Notes: a model not told the origin generated them from the sequence alone. Positions 51,871-62,322 are shown, numbered from the stretch's first letter. The stretch is DNA of 64,000 nucleotides from DATBGZ01 sp036557785 (GCA_036557785.1 DATBGZ010000083.1:9833-73832), one strand, 5' to 3'. A program made the numbers and translations.

Positions 51871-53651
51871 GTCCGGGTTGGCCGAGCGGCGCTCTCGGGA
51901 GCGCGGCCGGACTTGCCGCGCAGGAATGAGCGCAGCTTCGCCAGCGGCCAGGTGTTGATGACGTCGTCGGGGGTGAGCCAGCCACGCTGGGCCGTGGCCA
52001 CCCCGTAGCTGAGGTATCCCAAGTGGACGCGCGCATGCGAGTCCGTGTTGACGGCGAACTTCACGCCGTACCGCTTCGCCCGCAGGATGAGCTCGTCGGG
52101 CAGATCCAACCGGTCGGGGTAGCTGTTGACCTCCAGCACTGTGCCGGTGCGCCCCGCCGCCGCGAATACCGCATCCCAGTCCGCCTCGATCGGTGGCCGC
52201 CGCTCGATCTGCCGAGTCGTCGGGTGGCCGATGATATGCACGTACGGGTTCTCGCAGGCGGCGACGAGCCGGCGCGTCATCGCCGCCGCGGCCTGGGTGA
52301 AGTGGGAGTGCACCGAGGCCACGCAGACATCGAAGTCGGCGAGGAACTCCGCGTCCCAGTCCACGCCGCCATCCGGATCGATGTTCAGCTCGGTGCCGTG
52401 CAGCAAGGTCATCGCATCGCCGGAGATCGCCCGCAGCTGCGCGCGCTGCTTGAGCATCTTCTCCCGCGTCATCCGCTGCATCGGCATTTTTTCGGCGTGG
52501 TCGGTGACCGCGAAGTACTCCAGCCCCCGCTCCCGCGCCGCCGTCACCATCTCTTCGAGCGTGGAGACGCCATCGGTCAGCGACGTGTGGGTGTGCAGGT
52601 CGCCCCTGATGTCCTCGACCGTCACCAGCTCGGGCAACCTGCCCTCGAGCGCCGCCTCGACCTCGCCCCGGTCCTCGCGCAGGGTCGGGGGGATCCAGGC
52701 CATGCCGAGCTGGGCATAGACGTCCTCCTCGGTCTCCGAGACGATGAGGCTGTCGTCCTCGTCGCGGAACAGGCCGTACTCCGACAGCTTCAGGCCCTGC
52801 CGACCGGCCATCTCCCGGATCCGGAGATTGTGCGGCTTGGAGCCGGTGAAGTAGATCAGCGCGGCACCCCAGGCGGCGAGCGGCACCACGCGCAGGTCGA
52901 CCTGTATGCCGGAGCTCGTGCGCACCGAGGTCTTCTTGTCGCCGTGGACGATGACCTCGGTGACGACCGGCAGCCGGGTCAGTGCATCCATCAGCGGCCG
53001 TGGCTGATCGGCGGCGGCGAGCACATCGATGTCTCCGATGCTCTCGCGCATCCGTCGCAGGGAGCCCGCGTAGGTGCAGCGTTGGGCAACCCGGACGCGG
53101 GCGAGCGCCTCGACGACGTCGGCTGCTGTGCTCATGGCGGTGTCGATGAGGAAGCGACCGGAGCGGGCCCGGGACACCTCGATGCCATGGCGCAGGTTCT
53201 CGGCCGTCTTGGGACCGAACCCGCGCAGGCCCGAGAGGCGGCCGGCGTCGATCGCCTCCTCCAGCCCCGCGACGGAGTCGACGCCGAGGGTCTGGTAGAG
53301 CAGCATGGCCTTCTTCGGCCCGAGGCCCGGCACCGCGGTCATCGCCCGGACGCCGGCCGGCACCCTGTCGCGCAGCTCCTCGAGCACGGCGAGGCGGCCG
53401 GTGTCCCGAAACTCCACGATCTTGTCCGCGATCGACGCGCCGACGCCAGGGATCTTCGTGAGCTCGTCACTGTCCAGCCCGCTCACGGGTGTGGAGTGTC
53501 CGGCGACGGCGCGCGCGGCCTTCTCGTACACCCGGGGCTTGAACGGCTCGCCGCCGGTGATCGCGAGCAGGTCGGAGTACTCCTGCAGCAGCGCCGCGAC
53601 GGCCTCGTTAGAGGGTCGTTCGCGTACCTCCGACCGGCGACGGCCTGGCAT
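51852..53651 (-). CDS. polX: Bacterial family X DNA polymerase with PHP domain
   Basis: A 599-residue repair polymerase. Order: an N-terminal 8-kDa-like domain, helix-hairpin-helix motifs (IPGVGASIADKI and VPGLGPKKAMLL), the palm with catalytic acids in GDIDVL near 212 and QVDLRVV, then a PHP domain (DLHTHTSLTDG near 352) with metal His/Asp residues such as VTDHAEKM, SVHSHF and NTDSHA. The PHP domain gives 3'-5' exonuclease or AP endonuclease activity. Convergent with the permease. Confidence 0.95.
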   Translation of the reverse strand: MPGRRRSEVRERPSNEAVAALLQEYSDLLAITGGEPFKPRVYEKAARAVAGHSTPVSGLDSDELTKIPGVGASIADKIVEFRDTGRLAVLEELRDRVPAGVRAMTAVPGLGPKKAMLLYQTLGVDSVAGLEEAIDAGRLSGLRGFGPKTAENLRHGIEVSRARSGRFLIDTAMSTAADVVEALARVRVAQRCTYAGSLRRMRESIGDIDVLAAADQPRPLMDALTRLPVVTEVIVHGDKKTSVRTSSGIQVDLRVVPLAAWGAALIYFTGSKPHNLRIREMAGRQGLKLSEYGLFRDEDDSLIVSETEEDVYAQLGMAWIPPTLREDRGEVEAALEGRLPELVTVEDIRGDLHTHTSLTDGVSTLEEMVTAARERGLEYFAVTDHAEKMPMQRMTREKMLKQRAQLRAISGDAMTLLHGTELNIDPDGGVDWDAEFLADFDVCVASVHSHFTQAAAAMTRRLVAACENPYVHIIGHPTTRQIERRPPIEADWDAVFAAAGRTGTVLEVNSYPDRLDLPDELILRAKRYGVKFAVNTDSHARVHLGYLSYGVATAQRGWLTPDDVINTWPLAKLRSFLRGKSGRAPESAARPTRTHARTK

Positions 53652-53720
53652 GGGACCAGTCTAGGAAGCTCGGTGGGTCGCTGGTGCCAAACCAGCGATG
53701 AACGCGGGTATGACCGCCGG

Positions 53721-54434
53721 TCAGGTTCTGGGCAACGTGACCTGTTCGCCCGATCGGAACTGGCGACGCCGGCCGTCGCTGAGCAGCCAGACCGACTGTC
53801 TACCCTGGACAGTGAACTCCTCGGGGCCTCCCACGAGCGCGGTGTCCTCGTCGACGCCGACGACATGGATGTCGGCCTCCCGGAAGAACGGCCGAGTGAG
53901 GATGTCGGGCATCCATCCCAGCATGCGGTCGAAGTGGGGCAGCACACGGATGTGGGGCAGGAGCCCGAGCCCGGCCTCGCCGCGGCGCGGATGCCGGAGG
54001 TCCGGGACCTGCGCGGCCATCACCATGGCGCCGGCGCTGCATCCCGCCAACGCGGCGCCGTTCTCCCAGGCGTCGACGATCGCGGTCCACAGTGGAGTGT
54101 CACGCAGGATGCGGGCGAGCAGCGTCGGGCTGCCGCCGGAGAGGTAGATCAGCCCGGCGCCGGGGACCTGTTCGACGATGGCGGGGTCGGTCGCGTCCTC
54201 GCGGCTGCGCACGTCCAGGGGCACCGCCTTGACGCCCATCCGTCCGGCCTGCGCCCGACCGAGCTCGATCCAGTACCGGATGCGGTCCTCGCCCTCGGCA
54301 CTGGCCGCCGCCGGGATCTGTACATAGCGGTCCGGGCGCCCAGCGATCAGCCCGGCCTCGACCTCGAGCATGGCCGGCGTGTACTCACCCGAACCGACCA
54401 GCGCCAACGGACCCACGCCCGACACTCTATGCAC
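53721..54434 (-). CDS. Peptidase S51 family-like protein (class I glutamine amidotransferase fold)
   Basis: A 237-residue cytosolic protein. The nucleophile elbow is AGCSAGAMVM, the GxSAG form of peptidase E and cyanophycinase. Other segments are LVGSGEYTPAM at the start, LIYLSGGSPTLLARIL before the elbow and VVGVDEDTALVGG near the end. The exact substrate is unknown. The ATG at 54434 has no clear ribosome-binding site; in-frame GTG codons a few residues later could also serve. It lies 55 bp downstream of the P450 stop on the same strand. Confidence 0.8.
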   Translation of the reverse strand: MHRVSGVGPLALVGSGEYTPAMLEVEAGLIAGRPDRYVQIPAAASAEGEDRIRYWIELGRAQAGRMGVKAVPLDVRSREDATDPAIVEQVPGAGLIYLSGGSPTLLARILRDTPLWTAIVDAWENGAALAGCSAGAMVMAAQVPDLRHPRRGEAGLGLLPHIRVLPHFDRMLGWMPDILTRPFFREADIHVVGVDEDTALVGGPEEFTVQGRQSVWLLSDGRRRQFRSGEQVTLPRT

Positions 54435-54489
54435 CGGCGGCGAGGAGCCCAGACGGTGGACACCCCGCGGCCGGCGCCGTCGGCATTGC

Positions 54490-55836
<1,347 letters not shown>

Positions 55837-55857
55837 CGGATCCCTCCCCACCCGGAC

Positions 55858-55873
55858 GGTACGCACGCGTACC
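55858..55873. promoter_or_regulatory. TetR-type operator 1 (P450-proximal)
   Basis: GGTACGC-AC-GCGTACC, a perfect 7-bp inverted repeat. It lies 22 bp before the P450 start. Confidence 0.8.
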
Positions 55874-55879
55874 AGCGCA

Positions 55880-55897
55880 CGGTACGCTTGCGTACCG
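55880..55897. promoter_or_regulatory. TetR-type operator 2
   Basis: CGGTACGC-TT-GCGTACCG, a perfect 8-bp inverted repeat with the same half-site as operator 1. The two centres are 23 bp apart, about two helical turns. Confidence 0.8.
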
Positions 55898-55939
55898 GAT
55901 CGGTGCAAGACTCTGGGGCAGCCGAAGGAGGTCGCTGCG

Positions 55940-56584
55940 TTGACCCGATCGCTTGCTACCGGCACGCGAAGCCCCGCCGAACCCGGCGTGGTCGCGCCCA
56001 CCGGCGAGGCGCACGACCCGCAACGCCGGCGCCGCCTGCTCGCGGGCATGGCGGCAGCGATCGCCGAGCGCGGATACCCCCAGGTGACAGTGGCGGACAT
56101 CGTGCGCCTGGCCCGCACGTCGCGGCGGACCTTCTATGAGCACTTCCCCGACAAGCAGCAGTGCCTGGTCGCGCTCATCCTGGACTCTCACCGGCGCGTG
56201 GTGGCCGCGGTCGCGGGCGCGGTCGACATCACGGCGCCGTGGACTCTCCAGGTGCGCCAAGCGATCGAGGCGTGGATCGAGGGGGTGCGCGCCGACCCGG
56301 ACGCGACGCTGAACTGGATCAGGACCATGCCCGCGCTCCCCGACGCCCGCCAACTCATGCGCACGACGCTGGCGGCCTACGCCGAGCTCATCGGCCAACT
56401 CGCCGACAACCCGTCCTTCGCCCGAGCCGGTGTCCGGCCGCCGTCACCGCAGGAGACGACCATGCTGCTGGGGGCGCTACGCGAGCTGATCGCCACCACC
56501 GTCGAGGATGGTGATGACATCACCTCCATCGTCGACGTCGCGACGGACTTCACCATCCGCGTGCTCGCTCCCGCGGCGGCCTGA
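55940..56584 (+). CDS. TetR-family transcriptional regulator
   Basis: A 214-residue regulator. The N-terminal helix-turn-helix (about 50-75) reads VTVADIVRLARTSRRTFYEHF. The C-terminal part is the variable ligand-binding helical domain. The start is a TTG, chosen because AAGGAGGT lies 7 nt before it and no ATG or GTG is near the domain start. It probably represses itself and the divergent P450 through the paired operators until a P450 substrate or related ligand binds. Confidence 0.92.
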   Translation: MTRSLATGTRSPAEPGVVAPTGEAHDPQRRRRLLAGMAAAIAERGYPQVTVADIVRLARTSRRTFYEHFPDKQQCLVALILDSHRRVVAAVAGAVDITAPWTLQVRQAIEAWIEGVRADPDATLNWIRTMPALPDARQLMRTTLAAYAELIGQLADNPSFARAGVRPPSPQETTMLLGALRELIATTVEDGDDITSIVDVATDFTIRVLAPAAA

Positions 56585-56905
56585 CGGCTCGCTGCCGCCC
56601 TCTGTCCACGTTGGACTCGACGGCGGTCGACGTCCACTGTGGATGAAGGGCTGACGCCTGCAATCGATCACTGTCGAATGCTCCAGTTGCAGCCTGCATA
56701 CCGACGGGAAACAATGGCCCGAACGCGCCGGCGTTCGCAGCTACGGCTGGAGGTTCCATGACCGGACTTCATAGCTGATCAACCAAGCCATTCATGATCC
56801 GTGGTCGGCGTACCACGGATGGAGGAGCGCACGGCCAGGCCGGCCGCGCCACACGCACCCGCGCGCTGCGCACACCCCGGAGAAAACAAGCCGCGTGGAG
56901 GAACC
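56585..56905. other. 321-bp region upstream of the peroxidase gene
   Basis: No gene is visible. It is less GC-rich than its surroundings between 56660 and 56800. It contains a 9-bp perfect inverted repeat at 56797-56820 and a GTCCAC/GTGGAT-type dyad near 56628-56644. GTGGAGGAACC directly before 56906 is the ribosome-binding site. Confidence 0.5.
56797..56820. promoter_or_regulatory. Perfect 9-bp inverted repeat upstream of the peroxidase gene
   Basis: ATCCGTGGT, a 6-nt spacer and ACCACGGAT, 86 bp before the start. It could be an operator or a leader hairpin. Confidence 0.5.
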
Positions 56906-59419
56906 ATGCACCCCCGACACCGCGCGATCCGCGCCAACGTAGTGCCCACGACGGCCAGCCGCCGCCGGTCCCGGCGAGCCCTGGTGCTCGCCAGTGCCGC
57001 GATCCTCCTCACCGCCGGGGTCGCCGCGAGCCTGACCGCCGCGGCCGCGGTCGACTCCCTGGGCAGTGATGCCTTCACCCCGCTGGGCGGCGTGGGGAGC
57101 CGGCCGGGCCACCCCACCACCAGCCCGACGCGCGCAGGTACGGCCACCCCGGCGCGCGGGAGCGCCCTCGACTTCCCCATCGAACCGATCGACGGCAGGG
57201 GCAACAACGCCACCCACCCGACCTGGGGAGCGTCCGGCCAGCCCTACCTGCGGGTGGCGCCGGCCCTCTACGCCGACGGCATCGGTACCCCGGTGTCCGG
57301 ACCCAACGCCCGCTACGTGAGCAACCGCGTCATGAACGACCTGGGCCAGAATGTCTTCTCGGAGCGTCGGGTCAGCCAGTGGGGTTGGACCTGGGGCCAG
57401 TTCCTCGACCATACCTTCGGGCTTGCGGCGGACTCGACCACGAAAGCGGACATCCCCTTCGACGCGGCCGATCCGCTGGAGGACTTCACCGACACGCTCG
57501 GCGTGATCCCGTTCTCGCGTACGGGTGCGGCCGCCGGGACCGGGACGAGCGCGTCGAACCCGCGCCAACAGGTGAACACAAACAGCTCATATATCAACGC
57601 CTTCGCCGTGTACGGCGGTACGGACCAGCGGCTCGACTGGCTGCGTGCCGGCCCCCTCGATGGCGATCCCACCAACAACAGCGCGCTGCTGCTGCTGCCG
57701 GAGGAGTACCTGCCCACCCGTGACGCGCGAGGCGATGCTGCGGCGGCCCCGACCATGGCTCTGGACGGGCGACTGCTGGGCGACCCCGACAGCGCCATGG
57801 TCGCGGGGGACGTGCGGGCCAACGAGAACCTCGCGCTGACCGCCACGCAGACGCTGTTCGCCCGCGAGCACAACCGGATCGTGTCGCTGCTGCCGGACTC
57901 GCTCAGCGAGCAGGAGAAGTTCGAGATCGCGCGGCGCATCGTGGTCGCGGAGCAGCAGTACATCACGTACAACGAGTGGCTGCCCGCGATGGGGGTCGCG
58001 CTGCCGCGCTACACCGGCTACAAGCCGGACGTCAACCCGAGCCTGAGCAACGAGTTCGCGACGGTCGGATACCGCGCGCACAGCCAGATCCACGGCGAGT
58101 TCGAGTTCACGACCGACGCGTCGCGGTACACGGCCGCCGACCTCGCGTACTTCCGGTCCCAGGCGGTCGAGGTGACGCCCGACGCCGACCAGGTCGATAT
58201 CGCGGTGCCGCTCAACGTGGCGTTCTTCAATCCCGCGCTGCTGCAGCGCCTTCAGCTCGGACCGTTCTTGTCGAGCCTGCTCGAGTCGCAGTACAACAAC
58301 GACGAGCAGATCGACAACCAGTTGCGTAGCGTCCTGTTCCAGGTGCCCGTGCCGGACAACCCGGGGTGCGGGGCGGAGGCGCCAGCCTGCTTCACCGGCG
58401 TCGAAGACCTCGGGGCGCTCGACCTCCAGCGTGGCCGCGACAACGGCATCCCGCGCTACAACGACCTGCGCAAGGCGTACGGCCTGGCGCCGAAGACGTC
58501 ATTCACCGCGATCACCGGCGAGTCGACCTCGTCGTTCCCGGCCGGCAGTGGTGTCGACAATCCCAACAGCCTGGACATCCTCTCTCTGACCGACATCGAT
58601 GGCAACCCGGTCGCGCTGGGCGAGGACGGCGCCACCCACGAGGTCCGCCGCAGCTCGATCGCGGCCCGGTTGCAGGCCATCTACGGGAACGTGAACAACG
58701 TCGATGCCTTCGTCGGCATGATGGCCGAACCGCACGTGCGGGGCACCGAGTTCGGTGAGCTGCAACTGGCGATGTGGACCCGGCAGTTCCAAGCGCTGCG
58801 CGACGGCGACCGGTTCTTCTACGGCACCGATTCCGCACTCGCCAAGATCCGCCAGCGGTACGGGATCGACTACCGAACCACGTTGGGCCAGGTCATCGCG
58901 GCCAACACCGACGTCACCAACGAGGCGAACCGCAACGTCTTCCTGGTATCCGACGACGACCTGCCCCCGACGACGTGCACCGTCACCTGGACGCGAACGG
59001 CGGTCTCGCGCAACAGCTTCCAGGTCGGCATCAGGATCACGAACACCGGCCCGACGCCGGTCCGCGGCTGGAGCCTGGGCTGGCAGTTCGCGAACGGGCA
59101 GACCGTCAACCGCGGCCGGACCGTCGGCGGCACCTTCCGGCAGACCGGCGCGAACGGTCGCAACGCCACGGTCAGCAACGCCCGCTACAACGGCCTGATC
59201 GCGCCTGGCGCGAGCATCGGCGGCATCGCCTTCACCGGAACGTGGGACAACGTGGCCAACGCCGCCCCGCCGAACTTCACGCTCAACAACCATCGCTGCG
59301 CCACAGGTTCCGGCAAGTCGGGTCCCCAGCCTCGGCCGAGGCCCCGCACGCGACACCTCGCCGCCGGCAGCGGCAGTGACGCCGCTGTTCCTGAAGGGCG
59401 ACCCGCCATGCGACGGTGA
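56906..59419 (+). CDS. Secreted animal-type heme peroxidase with C-terminal CBM2-like domain
   Basis: An 837-residue exported protein. Signal peptide (RRALVLASAAILLTAGVAAS), then a peroxidase-cyclooxygenase domain (about 85-670): distal His H169 in GQFLDHTF, the FAREHNR motif, and proximal His H392 in YRAHSQIHGEF. Residues about 690-797 are a CBM2-type beta-sandwich with its two Cys (TCTVTW ... NNHRC), the NTG and GWSLGW motifs. Two of the aromatic positions usual on the sugar-binding face seem to be missing. A basic Pro/Arg-rich tail of about 40 residues ends the protein. Such peroxidases make hypohalous acids or other oxidants. Confidence 0.88.
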   Translation: MHPRHRAIRANVVPTTASRRRSRRALVLASAAILLTAGVAASLTAAAAVDSLGSDAFTPLGGVGSRPGHPTTSPTRAGTATPARGSALDFPIEPIDGRGNNATHPTWGASGQPYLRVAPALYADGIGTPVSGPNARYVSNRVMNDLGQNVFSERRVSQWGWTWGQFLDHTFGLAADSTTKADIPFDAADPLEDFTDTLGVIPFSRTGAAAGTGTSASNPRQQVNTNSSYINAFAVYGGTDQRLDWLRAGPLDGDPTNNSALLLLPEEYLPTRDARGDAAAAPTMALDGRLLGDPDSAMVAGDVRANENLALTATQTLFAREHNRIVSLLPDSLSEQEKFEIARRIVVAEQQYITYNEWLPAMGVALPRYTGYKPDVNPSLSNEFATVGYRAHSQIHGEFEFTTDASRYTAADLAYFRSQAVEVTPDADQVDIAVPLNVAFFNPALLQRLQLGPFLSSLLESQYNNDEQIDNQLRSVLFQVPVPDNPGCGAEAPACFTGVEDLGALDLQRGRDNGIPRYNDLRKAYGLAPKTSFTAITGESTSSFPAGSGVDNPNSLDILSLTDIDGNPVALGEDGATHEVRRSSIAARLQAIYGNVNNVDAFVGMMAEPHVRGTEFGELQLAMWTRQFQALRDGDRFFYGTDSALAKIRQRYGIDYRTTLGQVIAANTDVTNEANRNVFLVSDDDLPPTTCTVTWTRTAVSRNSFQVGIRITNTGPTPVRGWSLGWQFANGQTVNRGRTVGGTFRQTGANGRNATVSNARYNGLIAPGASIGGIAFTGTWDNVANAAPPNFTLNNHRCATGSGKSGPQPRPRPRTRHLAAGSGSDAAVPEGRPAMRR

Positions 59420-59450
59420 GCTCGTAGCCGCACGCTGCGCCATTGGTCTG

Positions 59451-59467
59451 GCTTGTCCGGTGGATTC
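59451..59467 (+). promoter_or_regulatory. 17-bp conserved element upstream of the intact NB-ARC gene (copy 1)
   Basis: GCTTGTCCGGTGGATTC. An identical copy is at 62189-62205. In both cases a TANNNT box begins exactly 49 bp after the first base. Confidence 0.6.
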
Positions 59468-59499
59468 CGCCGGGGGCACGAGCCTGCGCCGCGGATTGG

Positions 59500-59505
59500 T
59501 AGATT
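59500..59505 (+). promoter_or_regulatory. -10 box (TAGATT) for the NB-ARC/TPR regulator
   Basis: TAGATT lies 17 nt before the ATG at 59522, giving a very short leader. It is followed by GTCC, as is the second copy at 62238. Confidence 0.45.
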
Positions 59506-59521
59506 GTCCTGCCTCTTCGTG

Positions 59522-62158
59522 ATGGACGTGCCGATGGCTGTCGATGACGCGTGCGACATCGCCGCACAGGCGGCCGCGGCGCAGACCGTGGCCGACCTGG
59601 CGCGGGTGCTGCGCGAGTTGCGCCGCAGGCACGCCCGCCGCCGTCGACGTCCCGTGCTGACGTACCGCCAGATCGCGGACCGGACCGGCTGGTCCGTCTC
59701 GACCGTCGGCGGCTACTTCACCGGAACGAAGCTGGCTTCCGTGGACCGCTTCGACGAGCTGTGCCGGCGGCTGGGCGCGGATCCCCGCGAGCAGGGCGTG
59801 CTCGCGACGGCCAGGGAGCAGGTGGCCGAGGCGCGCCGAGGGACGGAGGCGGGCGATTCGACCGCTGGCCCTCTCGGCGGCACGCGCCTAGTCGTGCCGC
59901 GGACGTTGCCCCCCGCGGTCTTCGGCTTCACCGGACGCGTGGCGCAACTGGCCCGCCTGGACGGCCTGCTGGCCTCCGCGACGATGCCGCACGACGCGGT
60001 GGTGTCGACCGTGGTGGGCATGGCGGGCGTGGGTAAGACTGCCTTGGCGCTGCAATGGGCGCACGCCGTCGCAGACGAATTTCCGGATGGCCAGCTCTAC
60101 CTCAACCTGCGTGGGTGCGACCCCGGAGAACCGTTGACCGCCATGGACGCCCTGGCCGTGCTGGTCAGTGCGCTGGGCGTGGCGCCGGCCGCGACGCCGA
60201 CCGACCTTGCGGGGCGGACGGGTCTGTACCGCCGGCTGCTCGACGGCCGCAGGGTGCTCGTGCTCCTCGACAACGCCAGTGGGACCGAACAGGTCCGGCC
60301 GCTGTTGCCGCCCCCGCCCTGCCTGGCCCTGATCACCAGCCGGGGCGAGGTGGACCTGGCAGCGGGAACCAGCATGCAGCGGATCGCCCTCGACGTGCTC
60401 ACGCAGGCCGAGGCGCTGAGTCTGTTGCGACTGCTCATTGGCCAGCGCGTGGACCGGGAGGACGAAACGGCCCGCGCGCTCGCCCGCCGGTGCGGGTTCC
60501 TGCCCCTTGCCCTGCGGGTGGCCGCCGAGCATGTGGCGTCGCGCCCGGACACCAGCCTGGCAGAACTGATGGCCGAGTTCGGCGACGAGGAGCCATCCGG
60601 CCGGCTCGACCTGTTCGGCATGACCGGAGACAGCCGTACCGACGTCCGGTCCGTCTTCTCGTGGTCGTTGCGGCGGATGCCCGGGCCGGCCGCCCGCGGG
60701 TTCCGGCTGCTCGGCCTGACTCCGGGCAACGACCTGGATGCGTACGGTGTGGCCGCGCTCGCGGCGGTCGATCTCGACGAGGCCCAGCGGCTGGCCGGCA
60801 CGCTCGCGGGCGCCCACCTGACCCAGTCCGATGGCTGCGGACGAATTTCGATGCACGATCTGATGCGGGCCTACGCGGTCGAATCGGGCGAACAGGAGCT
60901 GGGGATCGACGAGCGCCACGTCGCGCTCACCCGGCTGCTCGACTACTACCTGGCGGCCGCGACGGCCATGGTCGACGTCGTGTTCCCGCTCAGCCGCTCC
61001 GGCCGACCCAGCGGAGTGGGGCCGTCGCCGGCGGGCAGCCCGACGACCCCCGCTGTGAGCGACGCCGCGGCGGCCTCGTCCTGGCTCGCGGCGGAGCGGG
61101 ACAACCTCGTCCGCGCGTGTGTCCACGCGGCGCGCAACGGCTGGCTGTTGCACGCGGTCCGGCTGGCCCTGGTGCTCCGGCCGTACTTTGACGATGGCCA
61201 TTACCGCGACGGCCTGGTCGCGTACACGGAGGCGCTGGGTGCGGCTGCGCTGCTGGGCGCTGAGTGTGACCCGGCCGACCTGGCCGGCATCCACGGATGC
61301 CTGGGTGCCATGAACTGGTGGTTGGGCCGGTTCGGCGTCGCGTCCCAGCAGCTCCAGCAGGCTTTCGACGAGAACACGCGCATCGGCAACACCGTCGCCG
61401 CGATCCTGAACGTCGCGGTGCTCGGCCTGGTGCGCGAGGCGCAGGGCCGCTATTCGGAGGCGCTTGACTGTCAGCGGCGCGGCCTGCGGATGGCGCGATC
61501 GGCAGGCGTCCGCCTGCGGGAGGCGAGCCAGCTCATCAACGTCGGATACATCCACCTGCGCCTGGAGCAGTTCGACGACGCCGCCGACCGGTACCATCAG
61601 GCATTGACCCTCTTCGAGCAATGCGAGCAGACCTGGGCGGCGGCCCACGCGAAGTTCAACCTGGCGACAGCATACGAAGGACTCGGGCACTTGGACGAGG
61701 CGCTCGCCTACGCACAGGACGCGCTCGCCGTGAACCGCTCCCTCGGGCACGTGATCGGCCGGATCCGCGCCATGGACGCGATTGGATCGATCTGCCGTCG
61801 GATGGGGCGCCCCGACGAGGCGCTCGACATGCTCGACGAGGCGTTGCGGGCGTGCCGCGACGCCAACACTCCTCGCCCGACCATGCAGGTCCTCAACACC
61901 CTCGGCGAGACACTGTGCACCACGGGCGAGGCCGCACGCGCGATCGACAGCCATGCCGAGGCGCTCGACCTGGCCGACCTGGCGGGCGACCGCTGGCAGC
62001 GCACACGGGCTCTGGTCGGCCTCGGCGACGCCTGGCTCAGCCTCGGCCGCGTCGAGGCGGCTCGGGAGTACTGGCGCGAGGCGTTGGTGGGACAGACCGA
62101 CCCGCGCGTGCCGGCGGTGGCCCGGATCCGCGACCGGCTATCCCGCAACCCCGGTTAG
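59522..62158 (+). CDS. NB-ARC/TPR regulator with N-terminal helix-turn-helix (AfsR-related, no BTAD)
   Basis: An 878-residue STAND-class protein. An XRE-like helix-turn-helix (LTYRQIADRTGWSVSTVGGYF, in part about 43-62) is followed by an NB-ARC ATPase: Walker A GMAGVGKT (K172), Walker B VLVLLDNA, the GxP motif GFLPLAL and the MHD motif SMHDLMRAYA near 443. About seven TPRs occupy 560-870. Such proteins are nucleotide-switched regulators or sensors that oligomerise on a signal read by the TPRs. ATG 59522 is preferred; ATG 59534 is possible. There is no strong ribosome-binding site. Confidence 0.9.
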   Translation: MDVPMAVDDACDIAAQAAAAQTVADLARVLRELRRRHARRRRRPVLTYRQIADRTGWSVSTVGGYFTGTKLASVDRFDELCRRLGADPREQGVLATAREQVAEARRGTEAGDSTAGPLGGTRLVVPRTLPPAVFGFTGRVAQLARLDGLLASATMPHDAVVSTVVGMAGVGKTALALQWAHAVADEFPDGQLYLNLRGCDPGEPLTAMDALAVLVSALGVAPAATPTDLAGRTGLYRRLLDGRRVLVLLDNASGTEQVRPLLPPPPCLALITSRGEVDLAAGTSMQRIALDVLTQAEALSLLRLLIGQRVDREDETARALARRCGFLPLALRVAAEHVASRPDTSLAELMAEFGDEEPSGRLDLFGMTGDSRTDVRSVFSWSLRRMPGPAARGFRLLGLTPGNDLDAYGVAALAAVDLDEAQRLAGTLAGAHLTQSDGCGRISMHDLMRAYAVESGEQELGIDERHVALTRLLDYYLAAATAMVDVVFPLSRSGRPSGVGPSPAGSPTTPAVSDAAAASSWLAAERDNLVRACVHAARNGWLLHAVRLALVLRPYFDDGHYRDGLVAYTEALGAAALLGAECDPADLAGIHGCLGAMNWWLGRFGVASQQLQQAFDENTRIGNTVAAILNVAVLGLVREAQGRYSEALDCQRRGLRMARSAGVRLREASQLINVGYIHLRLEQFDDAADRYHQALTLFEQCEQTWAAAHAKFNLATAYEGLGHLDEALAYAQDALAVNRSLGHVIGRIRAMDAIGSICRRMGRPDEALDMLDEALRACRDANTPRPTMQVLNTLGETLCTTGEAARAIDSHAEALDLADLAGDRWQRTRALVGLGDAWLSLGRVEAAREYWREALVGQTDPRVPAVARIRDRLSRNPG

Positions 62159-62188
62159 GAACCGCGTCACGAGCGCCCCCGGGGAAGT

Positions 62189-62205
62189 GCTTGTCCGGTG
62201 GATTC
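62189..62205 (+). promoter_or_regulatory. 17-bp conserved element (copy 2), orphan promoter pointing antisense to the truncated NB-ARC gene
   Basis: GCTTGTCCGGTGGATTC, identical to 59451-59467. It is followed at the same 49-bp offset by TAGTGT (62238-62243) and GTCC. No forward gene starts downstream; the transcript would run antisense into the gene ending at 62323. Confidence 0.55.
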
Positions 62206-62322
62206 TCCTCCGGCAGCCCGGACCCGCCGGCGGGCGTTAGTGTCCGCGTGGCGTCGGCGGCCGCCCCACCGCCGGGAACCCGTCGCCGCACGGGCTCCGG
62301 GTCCGTCGACGCCACACGGAAC

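Noticed and set aside
59888..61954. 688-codon reverse open frame opposite the NB-ARC gene
   Set aside because: No motifs; the forward strand has Walker A/B, MHD and TPRs throughout.
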